From NCBI GenBank assembly GCA_958442925.1, contig CAUCIO010000053.1, forward strand, positions 1-13,334: DNA of 13,334 nucleotides, written 5' to 3'. This document shows positions 6,498 to 12,905 of this stretch, piece after piece. The translations under genes were made by a program, and so were the position numbers. The notes beneath the pieces were generated by a model, which saw nothing but the letters and a program-made list of their open reading frames with translations, made no database searches and was not told where the DNA came from. Origin of the DNA: an uncultured Clostridium sp. (GTDB lineage Bacteria; Bacillota; Clostridia; Lachnospirales; Lachnospiraceae). Each line of letters begins with the position of its first letter. Position 1 is the first letter of the stretch.

Positions 6498-7391
6498 ATG
6501 AAAAAGAAGGTACTTGGCGTACTGGCTGCTGCTGTTATGGCAGGCATGATGACTGCCGGATGTGCAGGAAAAGCTCCGGAAACGAATAAGGAAACGGAGA
6601 CAGAGACCGTAAAGGGAGGAGAGGAGAAAGCAGCAGAGGAAAACACAGACGAAGATAAAGTGATAAAAATTGCAGGTACAGCGTCTGTATCCCAGGTGTT
6701 TTATGAGGCGTTTAAGGATAAATATGAGGCTCAGGGATATAAAACAGAGTTTATCCCCTTTGACGCCAATCCGGTCTGCCTGGAGGCCTGCGCCAGCGGT
6801 GAAGTGGATGTATCCTTAGGGCAGCAGAAAAAGTTTATGGAAAACTTTAACAAAAATAATGGCGCTGATCTGGCAATGGTAAAGCCATACGGACTTTATA
6901 CAGGAATCGGTTTATATTCGAATGAATATACTTCTGTGGAGGAGATACCGGATGGTTCACAGATCGCAGTTATGAATGATGCGTCAAATGAGGATGTAGC
7001 TCTCAGAATTTTAGAAAATGCAGGCCTGATTAAGATTGCAGAAGATATTGAACTGGCAACGGCTGCAGATATTGTAGAAAATCCTAAAAATCTCAAAATC
7101 ATAGAAATGGAGCAGGCTCAGACTGTTACTGCGCTGGAAGATATGGCTGCGGCCTGCTGCTGGTTTACTCATATGGCTTCCGTGGGAAAGGATCCATCCT
7201 CTTATCTTGTGAGGGACGACGTGATGATCAACTACCCAATGGGAGTGTTTGTAAAAAGTGAAAATGCAGAATCTGACTGGGCAGTGGCAATGGCTGAATG
7301 CTTCAGAGATCTGGAGGTACAGGAGAAGATAGAGGAGACTTTTCCGGAAGTATTTGAATTTTATACCAGTGATGATCAGGTTGCAGAATAA
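6498..7391 (+). CDS. MetQ/NlpA-family substrate-binding lipoprotein, divergent
   Basis: Extracytoplasmic ligand-binding subunit of the MetNI-like importer, tethered by a lipid. The 297 aa begin with a lysine-rich signal peptide and a lipobox TAGC with the lipidated Cys at 22. A charged linker rich in Thr, Glu and Lys (25-55) follows, then the binding domain (about 56-290). Family hallmarks are GEVDVSLGQQKKFMENFNKNNG (101-122) and NDASNEDVALRILENAGLIKI (160-180). In typical MetQ proteins the latter reads NDxTNExRAL; here the Arg position is Val. Extra cysteines occur at 94, 98, 220, 221 and 268. These points suggest a ligand other than L-methionine, which is inference. An AGGAGG site lies 5' of the ATG at 6498. 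Its stop overlaps the start of the DUF169 gene (TAATG). Confidence 0.82.
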   Translation: MKKKVLGVLAAAVMAGMMTAGCAGKAPETNKETETETVKGGEEKAAEENTDEDKVIKIAGTASVSQVFYEAFKDKYEAQGYKTEFIPFDANPVCLEACASGEVDVSLGQQKKFMENFNKNNGADLAMVKPYGLYTGIGLYSNEYTSVEEIPDGSQIAVMNDASNEDVALRILENAGLIKIAEDIELATAADIVENPKNLKIIEMEQAQTVTALEDMAAACCWFTHMASVGKDPSSYLVRDDVMINYPMGVFVKSENAESDWAVAMAECFRDLEVQEKIEETFPEVFEFYTSDDQVAE

Positions 7392-8170
7392 TGGATAATA
7401 AGTGGTTTGATTGTATAAATAAATTATACTGCTCTTTAGATTTAAACAGAAGAGCAGTAGGAGTGACATTTTTAAAGACAAAATCAGAATACGATGAAGC
7501 AGAGGGGCTTGTACTGAAAAAACCGATTAATTACTGTCAGATGGTTGCATCTGCAGCAAGAGGACACTCCATAAAAGCAATGGCAGAGGATTTTTTATGC
7601 CAAAGCGGAGTGCAGGTATTTGGACTGGGTCCTTTAAATCCCCGCAACAGCAGGGGGGAAAACTGGGCAAGACTGGGGCTTTATAAGGATGCGGAGCTGT
7701 CCAGGAAAGTGAGAGAAGGGCTTGTGTATCTGCCGCTGGAATATTTTGGAGTAATGGTAGGGCCTGTGGAGAAACTTAACAGCTTCCCGGATGTAGTTCT
7801 TATTATATCAACCCCCTACAATTCCATGAGACTGGTGCAGGGGTATGCGTATTCGTATGGAATGCCCAAATCCGTGAATCTGATTGGAAATCAGGCAGTC
7901 TGCCTGGAGTGTACAGCCCGTCCCTACGCAGTAAAGGACATGAATATTTCCCTTTTGTGTATCGGCACAAGACACAGGGCAGGCTGGAAGGATGAAGAAA
8001 TGGCAGTGGGAATTCCAGGAGAGCAGTTTGCAGACGTAGTGACAGGCCTGATGCAGACCCTGAATCAGATGGAAAACGACGAAAACAAGAAAAAGATAGA
8101 CGCAAAACTGAAAGAGAAAAAGATACCGTTTGAGATACGGTATGGGTACAATTACTATATGGACTGCTAA
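7391..8170 (+). CDS. DUF169 family protein, cysteine-rich, coupled to the ABC importer
   Basis: Function unknown. The 259-aa protein has no signal peptide or membrane helix, so it should be cytoplasmic. It shows the DUF169 layout: an N-terminal segment with a VGVTF strand, then Cys49 in NYCQMVASAARGHS, Cys70 in DFLCQSG followed by VFGLGPLN, a central PDVVLIISTPYNSMRLVQGYAY stretch, a CLEC pair (Cys171, Cys174), and a C-terminal MAVGIPGEQFADVVTGL. Eight cysteines in all (8, 14, 49, 70, 171, 174, 190, 259), several at positions I believe are family-conserved, make metal, Fe-S or redox chemistry conceivable but unproven. Its ATG shares a base with the stop of the binding-protein gene (TAATG), strongly implying co-translation with the transporter, so it probably acts on or senses what the transporter imports. 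The operon ends at a hairpin 65 bases downstream. Confidence 0.85.
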   Translation: MDNKWFDCINKLYCSLDLNRRAVGVTFLKTKSEYDEAEGLVLKKPINYCQMVASAARGHSIKAMAEDFLCQSGVQVFGLGPLNPRNSRGENWARLGLYKDAELSRKVREGLVYLPLEYFGVMVGPVEKLNSFPDVVLIISTPYNSMRLVQGYAYSYGMPKSVNLIGNQAVCLECTARPYAVKDMNISLLCIGTRHRAGWKDEEMAVGIPGEQFADVVTGLMQTLNQMENDENKKKIDAKLKEKKIPFEIRYGYNYYMDC

Positions 8171-8235
8171 GGCGGAGCGGCTAAACATTCTTATTTCGCC
8201 TGTCTGCTGTGGAATATAGGATATTTTATCTTAAA

Positions 8236-8258
8236 AAGGCGGCCCAGACGGCCGCCTT
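8236..8258. terminator. Bidirectional hairpin terminator between the DUF169 operon and tRNA-Thr
   Basis: AAGGCGGCC (8236-8244) and GGCCGCCTT (8250-8258) are perfect complements around a 5-base loop. Read on the minus strand the stem is followed by a run of five T in total (CCTTTTTAA), a good terminator for the tRNA gene. On the plus strand it is followed by the weaker TTAATTGT and would close the importer operon. Confidence 0.75.
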
Positions 8259-8318
8259 AATTGTATCATCTTCGGTTTTGTGTGATATTTGCCCGTCAAA
8301 TAAAAGGGCACAAAAATA

Positions 8319-8391
8319 AGCTGCTGACGGGAATCGAACCCGTGACCTCCGCACTACCAATGCGACGCTCTACCGACTGAGCTACAACAGC
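8319..8391 (-). tRNA. tRNA-Thr (anticodon GGT)
   Basis: The minus strand folds as a complete 73-nt cloverleaf. The acceptor stem GCTGTTG (8391-8385) pairs with CAGCAGC (8326-8320) with one G-U. The D arm is GCTC/GAGC, and the anticodon stem TCGCA pairs with TGCGG. The anticodon loop TTGGTAG has GGT at 8358-8356. The T arm is ACGGG-TTCGATT-CCCGT. It reads ACC and ACU threonine codons. The discriminator base is T, and the CCA end is not encoded (the next bases are TAT), so it must be added after transcription. It has its own promoter and terminator and is transcribed toward the importer operon. Confidence 0.97.
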
Positions 8392-8415
8392 ATCTGGCTC
8401 CTTGAGCCGAAATAA

Positions 8416-8444
8416 ATAATATCATATATCCGGAAAACTGTCAA
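8416..8444 (-). promoter_or_regulatory. Strong promoter of tRNA-Thr
   Basis: On the minus strand, TTGACA (plus-strand 8444-8439) and TATTAT (8421-8416) are 17 bases apart, close to the sigma-A consensus. Transcription would start about 17 bases before the mature tRNA. The short leader can form a hairpin (GGCTC/GAGCC, 8396-8408). Confidence 0.85.
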
Positions 8445-8514
8445 TTCATTTTTACTATTTTCTGTAAGAAATTCCTCTGATTTTTGCGAAATATTTCCTG
8501 CCCTGTAAATCATC

Positions 8515-8542
8515 TTGCAGATCCATACACATCTGATATAAT
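8515..8542 (+). promoter_or_regulatory. Promoter of the HAD phosphatase gene
   Basis: TTGCAG (8515-8520) and a perfect TATAAT (8537-8542) are 16 bases apart, giving a leader of roughly 60 bases before the ATG at 8610. Its position inside the longest possible open frame argues that the coding start lies downstream at 8610. Confidence 0.7.
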
Positions 8543-8609
8543 AGCGTCAGATATTATATTAACTGTGATTAGACGTAAGGCTATTGCGCAGGATGGAGGA
8601 AATAAAGAG

Positions 8610-9224
8610 ATGATAGGATCCAATATAAAAAATATTGTATTTGATATGGGCCGCGTACTGCTGGATTATGATCCGGCTCTTGTGGCCAGACATGCAGGGG
8701 CTTCTGAGGAGGAGACGGCTCTGATAAAAAAGTATCTGTTTGGCTCTGAGGAGTGGATTTTGCTGGATAAAGGAACGATTACAGAGGAGGAGGCCATAAG
8801 AAAGGTTCAGGACAGGCTTCCGAATGAGAGATTGAGAAAGCTGGCAAGGGAGTGTTTAAACAGCTGGCACGAATACAATATCAGCCCCAAACCGGGGATG
8901 GATTCAGTTGTCAGGGATTTAAAAGCCAGAGGATACAGAATGTATATCTGCTCCAACGCCTCCCTCCGGTTCCGGGTATTTCAGAATGAAATTCCTGGTT
9001 TTTCCCTTATGGAGGGGGCGCTTGTATCGGCAGAGGAAAAGCTTCTCAAACCGGATCCTGCCATTTACAGGCGATTGTTTGAGAAGTTTCAGATCCGCCC
9101 GGAAGAGTCGTTTTTCATCGATGATCTCCAGGAAAATATTGATGGAGCCAGAGCCTGCAGAATGGACGGATACTGTTTTGCAGATGGAGATGTGGCAAAG
9201 CTCAGAAAAGAGCTTGGTATTTAA
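8610..9224 (+). CDS. HAD-superfamily phosphatase (HAD-IA, YihX-like)
   Basis: Cytoplasmic hydrolase of the haloacid dehalogenase superfamily, 204 aa. Motif I is VFDMGRVLLDYDP, with the nucleophile Asp12; the DxG form, rather than DxD, is usual in the YihX-like group. The helical cap lies at about 20-90. Motif II is ICSNAS (Ser115, Asn116), motif III is Lys147 in LLKPDP, and motif IV is FFIDDLQENIDGA (Asp171, Asp172). All catalytic residues are present. Relatives remove phosphate from small sugar phosphates such as glucose 1-phosphate, but the substrate here is not readable. The frame is open from 8484, but that stretch contains the promoter; the ATG at 8610 has a GGAGGA site 9 bases upstream and begins right where homology should. 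It stands alone and converges on the minus-strand ABC genes. Confidence 0.88.
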   Translation: MIGSNIKNIVFDMGRVLLDYDPALVARHAGASEEETALIKKYLFGSEEWILLDKGTITEEEAIRKVQDRLPNERLRKLARECLNSWHEYNISPKPGMDSVVRDLKARGYRMYICSNASLRFRVFQNEIPGFSLMEGALVSAEEKLLKPDPAIYRRLFEKFQIRPEESFFIDDLQENIDGARACRMDGYCFADGDVAKLRKELGI

Positions 9225-9236
9225 CCGTTTAAGAGA

Positions 9237-9284
9237 GTCTCTGTGCGGAGACGCCGGAATTTTGCAGGCAGCCTCTAGTGCTGC
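9237..9284. terminator. Weak hairpins in the convergent gap
   Basis: Two short inverted repeats lie between the converging genes. GTCTC (9237-9241) pairs with GAGAC (9248-9252), and GCAGC (9268-9272) pairs with GCTGC (9280-9284); the latter spans the stop codon of the minus-strand gene. Neither has a convincing T run, so they are only candidate terminators. Confidence 0.25.
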
Positions 9285-10732
9285 TTAAACTCAACAGGCA
9301 GCAGCCGTGCCTGCAGAAGCAGGACATCCTCAGGATCGTGGGTGGAAAAGAGAAGAGGCCTTCCTTTCTGCCAGGTTTCGATAAACAGGATGGCCTGTTT
9401 TTTTGTGGCTTCGTCAAGGCCTGTAAAGGGTTCGTCTAAAATCAGAACCTCAGAGGAGGAAAGAAGAGCGCGGGCCAGGGCGCAGCGGCGCTTCATTCCT
9501 CCGCTCAAAGTCGAGACAGGCCGTGTCAGAGATTCCTTAGGAAGCAGGGAGGAGAGAGTGGAGTGCAGTTCCTTTCTGATTTCAGATTTAGGAAAAGGAG
9601 GCAGCACAAGGCGCAGGTTTTCGACAGGAGAGAGGGTCTCTATGAGACGGTTTTCCTGAAAAACAGCTCCGGCAGAAGGGATGTGGATTTCTCCCTGTTC
9701 AGGGGATTCCAGTCCCAGCAGCAGGCGGAACAGGGTAGTTTTTCCCGCTCCGGAGGGGGCCATGAGAGCGCAGCGCTCTCCTGGATGTACTGTGATAGAA
9801 AGGTCTGAAAATACGGAGCGTTCCCCATAGGATCTGGACAGATGCCTGGCCCAGACTGTCTGGGGGTGTAAGGAGCCAGTCAGAGAACTCAGCCAGTCAG
9901 AAGAAACAGAAGGGCTGAGAGAGGGTTTTCTGCCTGTGCTTTCCATTTCTGCTGCCGGGTGATGGAGCCTCTTATCTGCCATCCGGAGAAGATACAGAAA
10001 GCTGTGTTCCAGAATCCAGGACATAAATAGAATGACAGCAGTCCAGGCAAACAGCTGATCCGTTTCCAGATAGATTTTGGCTGTGTAGAGCTGTTCTCCA
10101 ATGGAGTGCTCTGGAACTCCGATGACTTCTGCTGCAATTCCGGACTTAATTCCCATTCCGATGGCAGAACGGCAGTTGGCTGCCAGGAATGGGAGCAGGG
10201 CGGGAAGGTAGACAGCATAAAGTTTCTTTACAAAGGGAATCCGGAATACCTGTGCCATTTCTAAAAGCTCAGGATCTGCGCCGGAGAGCCCGGAGAACGT
10301 CGATTCGTAAACCATGGGAAAGACTACCACAAAGGAAATAAAGATGGAAAGCCGTTCTGAACCGGCCCAGATAAGGGCTAAAATGACAAAGGAGACTACA
10401 GGAACCGATTTCATCAGCAGAACTGCAGGAGCCAGAAGCTCTCTGACAGGCCTGAAAAAATAGGCGGCAGCTCCAAAGACTGCCGCCAGGATAAAGGCTC
10501 CCAGAAAGCCCAGGCTGATCCGCAGGCAGGAGGAGAAAAAAATTCTCCAGAAGCCTGCAGAGAACAGCTGAGAAAAAAGCGCCTTTCCAGTCTCCAGCGG
10601 ACTGGCCAGGATAATGGAATTCCCGATTATCAGGGATGCCCCATGCCAGAGAGCCAGCCAGAGGAGAATGGAGACTATCCGGCTGAGGGAGGGCATTTTC
10701 TGGCTTCCCTGTTCCAGTTTATCAGATTTCAT
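9275..10732 (-). CDS. Fused ABC importer: permease and ATPase in one polypeptide
   Basis: One 485-aa chain carries both the membrane and the energy-coupling parts of a TauC/SsuC-type ABC importer. Residues about 17-250 form a permease with about six hydrophobic helices and an EAA coupling loop (EMAQVFRIPFVKKLYAVYLPALLPF, about 158-182). After a Ser/Pro-rich linker (about 255-290) comes an ATPase domain (about 291-485): Walker A APSGAGKTT (325-333), Q-loop Gln359, signature LSGGM (409-413), Walker B with Asp433-Glu434, and His465. The ATPase is slightly short, ending soon after the switch His. Relatives usually have two separate genes. The only Met in the linker (263, MESTG) has no visible ribosome binding site, so a true fusion is likely. 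The start overlaps the binding-protein stop (TAATG) with a GGAG site 7 bases upstream, so the two are co-translated. A TauC/SsuC-type fold does not reveal the substrate. Confidence 0.88.
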   Translation of the reverse strand: MKSDKLEQGSQKMPSLSRIVSILLWLALWHGASLIIGNSIILASPLETGKALFSQLFSAGFWRIFFSSCLRISLGFLGAFILAAVFGAAAYFFRPVRELLAPAVLLMKSVPVVSFVILALIWAGSERLSIFISFVVVFPMVYESTFSGLSGADPELLEMAQVFRIPFVKKLYAVYLPALLPFLAANCRSAIGMGIKSGIAAEVIGVPEHSIGEQLYTAKIYLETDQLFAWTAVILFMSWILEHSFLYLLRMADKRLHHPAAEMESTGRKPSLSPSVSSDWLSSLTGSLHPQTVWARHLSRSYGERSVFSDLSITVHPGERCALMAPSGAGKTTLFRLLLGLESPEQGEIHIPSAGAVFQENRLIETLSPVENLRLVLPPFPKSEIRKELHSTLSSLLPKESLTRPVSTLSGGMKRRCALARALLSSSEVLILDEPFTGLDEATKKQAILFIETWQKGRPLLFSTHDPEDVLLLQARLLPVEFKQH

Positions 10733-11745
10733 TATTCAGCTCCATAGTAGAAATCATCTCCAGGGAGAGCGCCGCCTACTGACTTGGGATCCTGCTCAAA
10801 CAGAACCTCCAGATAGTCGGAAAGGGCGTCCTTCATCTCATTTCCCTGGATAAATACAATACTGCAGGAAGGAAGGGCTTTTTTAGCAATCGGTTCCTTC
10901 TCGATAATTCCTGTTTCCACCACCAGGGCAGCTGTAGCGTCAGGATCTTCCAGGGCCAGCTTGGCCGAGGCTTCATGCTGCTTTAAAAATTCCTCTACTG
11001 CGTCAGGATGTTCCTCTAAAAAGTCATTTCTTACGACTGTGACGCCTGTCACCAGACGGCTCCTGTCCTCAGTCTGAATCTTATCCCACTCTTCCGTCAG
11101 GTCAAACACAGTCTGAAGCGCCTCGTTCTGGCTCATGGCAGCTGTGGCAAAAGGCTGTGGAAGAAGTCCCACTGCCTCAGGATTTTCTTTTAAGACAGCA
11201 GCTACCTCAGCGGCCTCTGATTTATATTCCAGTGTAACATCCTCCGGGGCAAAGCCGTCTGAGGCAGCCCGCTGTTTCAGCAGATATTGAAACACATAGT
11301 CTGGCGTAGTGCCTTTTCCTGTCAGATAGACGGTTTTTCCTGCCAAATCTGCCCAGGAGGAGATGGAACTGTCTCCGGAGATAACGGAGAGAACTCCCAG
11401 GGTGTTGATATCAATAACAGATACCTGTCCCTCTGTCTTCTGATAGAGCACGCTGGCTACATTGGCAGGAATCAGGGCAATATCCAGCTTTTCAGATACT
11501 ACGGAAGCCAGCAGCTCGTCGGCGGCCGCCGCCATAGTGAATTCATAGCTGCCCTCGTCCTTATCCTCCTCCATCATATGTACCAGGCCGATAGAGGTAG
11601 GCCCTTTTAAGGAACCGACTCTCACAGGAGTTTCCTGCGTCTCAGCAGCCTTTTCTGTTTCGGGTGTTTCTGACGGGGCTGCTGAACAGCCAATTAAGGA
11701 AGCCGCCAAAGCGAGAGCTAAGGCGGCGGATTTGAATTTTTTCAT
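10732..11745 (-). CDS. ABC transporter substrate-binding lipoprotein (NMT1/TauA-like)
   Basis: Extracellular binding subunit for the fused permease-ATPase encoded directly after it. The 337-aa precursor has a signal peptide with lipobox LIGC (lipidated Cys20), a Thr/Glu/Pro-rich linker (about 21-40), and a periplasmic-binding-type fold beginning VRVGSLKGPTSIGLVHMM (41-58). ELLASVVSEKLDIALIPANVASVLY (77-101) is characteristic of NMT1-like binding proteins that recognise small compounds such as thiamine precursors, sulfonates or nitrate. LLPQPFATAAM and LVTGVTVVRNDFLEEHPDAVEEFLK also fit. The ligand cannot be assigned. The ATG has an excellent AAGGAGG site (11754-11760 on the plus strand) and its own promoter. 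No TPP or other riboswitch can fit in the roughly 20-base leader. Confidence 0.87.
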   Translation of the reverse strand: MKKFKSAALALALAASLIGCSAAPSETPETEKAAETQETPVRVGSLKGPTSIGLVHMMEEDKDEGSYEFTMAAAADELLASVVSEKLDIALIPANVASVLYQKTEGQVSVIDINTLGVLSVISGDSSISSWADLAGKTVYLTGKGTTPDYVFQYLLKQRAASDGFAPEDVTLEYKSEAAEVAAVLKENPEAVGLLPQPFATAAMSQNEALQTVFDLTEEWDKIQTEDRSRLVTGVTVVRNDFLEEHPDAVEEFLKQHEASAKLALEDPDATAALVVETGIIEKEPIAKKALPSCSIVFIQGNEMKDALSDYLEVLFEQDPKSVGGALPGDDFYYGAE

Positions 11746-11770
11746 GATAATTACCTCCTTTATCCCCGTA

Positions 11771-11799
11771 AGTATACAGGAAAATCAGGAAAATATCAA
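11771..11799 (-). promoter_or_regulatory. Promoter of the fused-ABC operon, embedded in the ytvI 3' end
   Basis: On the minus strand, TTGATA (plus 11799-11794) and TATACT (11776-11771) are 17 bases apart, near consensus. The -35 overlaps the ytvI stop codon (11798-11796). Start of transcription would fall about 20 bases before the ATG of the binding protein. Confidence 0.7.
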
Positions 11800-12872
11800 T
11801 TGCGAAACAGCCGGATCATCTCTTTTTCGTTGAGATAACGCAGCAGAGATAAACCGATGGGGAATCCAAACAGGCCAATGACTCCAAACAGCTGTGTTCC
11901 CACAAACATGCTGGATAAAGTGACAATGGGATGAAGGCCGATCTGGGCTCCCACAATCTTTGGTTCCAGAATATTTCTCACTACTGTCACAAACAGATAG
12001 ACGGCTAAAAGGGCAAAGGCCAGGGAGAAATTTCCTGTAACAGCTTCCAGAATCATCCATGGTATCATAATTCCGCCTGTACCAAGGACAGGGAGAATGT
12101 CAAAGATGGAAATTAAAAAGGCAACGGGGAGAGAGTGCTCTACACCGATCACAGTCAGTCCGATGGACAGCTCCGCAAAAGTGATACTCATAATCAGGGC
12201 ATAGGAACGGATACATACGAGAAGCGTACCCACTACATATTCCTTGATGAGCAGAAATACCTCCCTCTGCTTATCAGAAAGCTGCTTCAGGCAGAAGCCG
12301 GTCAGGGTTTCGTAGTCAGCGGCAATGAAGAAGGTGGAGATAATCAGCAGCAGAAGACTGATAAAAAGGCCTGGAAGGGAGGATGCTGCGCCGGAGACCC
12401 AGCCCATGGCAACACCGGACAGACCTGTTACAAGCTGTCCAAGAGATGTAGAAAACTGGAGTACCAGCTCCTCCAGGCCTGCCAGAAGGGAGGGATCCAT
12501 CTGAAGGAAAGATGCCTCAATTCCTTTATAGACACTGTCCAGCACAGGTTCTACATGTAAGGTGTAGAGATCCGGAAGCCGGAAGAAAAATGCCCTGACT
12601 GCCGAGAAGGCCTTAATACCTGTCAGAAAGAACAGAAGGCCGGCAGTACAGTAAAATAAAAGCACTGTTAAAATTGCGGCAGCTTTCCGGCTGAGAGGAA
12701 GCCTCTCAGCCAGAAACAGCACGGGTTTTCTTAGAATGCAGGCGATGATAAAGCCTGCGGCAAAGGGGGCTACCATAGGCAGGCCATATTTCAGCAGAAC
12801 AAAGACCAGCATAAAGATAATGCCAAAATATAAAAAATTGATGATAAACTGTCTGCGTTTCTGGATTTCCAT
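11796..12872 (-). CDS. ytvI: YtvI-type sporulation integral membrane protein, AI-2E transporter family
   Basis: Polytopic membrane protein of 358 aa in the AI-2E/UPF0118 (PerM-like) family. Hydrophobic helices appear at about 12-48, 62-85, 165-190, 213-240, 246-270 and 275-335, with a hydrophilic loop between the second and third (about 90-160), as in the family. The conserved stretch SIFDILPVLGTGGIMIPW, followed by RNILEPKIVGAQIGLHPIVTL and a terminal GFPIGLSLLRYLNE, closely matches the YtvI subgroup, which is linked to sporulation in Bacillus and Clostridia; its biochemical role is unknown. The ATG at 12872 has only a weak, distant AAAGG; no better in-frame start is visible. It lies 33 bases after the PhoU-domain gene, so the two are probably co-transcribed. 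No terminator separates it from the next operon, so read-through is possible. Confidence 0.85.
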   Translation of the reverse strand: MEIQKRRQFIINFLYFGIIFMLVFVLLKYGLPMVAPFAAGFIIACILRKPVLFLAERLPLSRKAAAILTVLLFYCTAGLLFFLTGIKAFSAVRAFFFRLPDLYTLHVEPVLDSVYKGIEASFLQMDPSLLAGLEELVLQFSTSLGQLVTGLSGVAMGWVSGAASSLPGLFISLLLLIISTFFIAADYETLTGFCLKQLSDKQREVFLLIKEYVVGTLLVCIRSYALIMSITFAELSIGLTVIGVEHSLPVAFLISIFDILPVLGTGGIMIPWMILEAVTGNFSLAFALLAVYLFVTVVRNILEPKIVGAQIGLHPIVTLSSMFVGTQLFGVIGLFGFPIGLSLLRYLNEKEMIRLFRN

Positions 12873-12905
12873 AAAAAGCCGTTTTAAACCTTTCTGTGTG
12901 CCTCC

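Noticed and set aside
8484..8609. Longer HAD protein starting at 8484
   Set aside because: This stretch contains a TATAAT promoter and no homology to HAD N-termini; the ATG at 8610 has a GGAGGA site and begins just before motif I.
12135..12560. 141-codon open frame on the plus strand opposite ytvI
   Set aside because: It is antisense to a well-recognised membrane protein gene; its product is low-complexity, Gln/Lys-rich and family-less. The same reasoning removes the other antisense frames opposite the ABC, phn and GGDEF genes.
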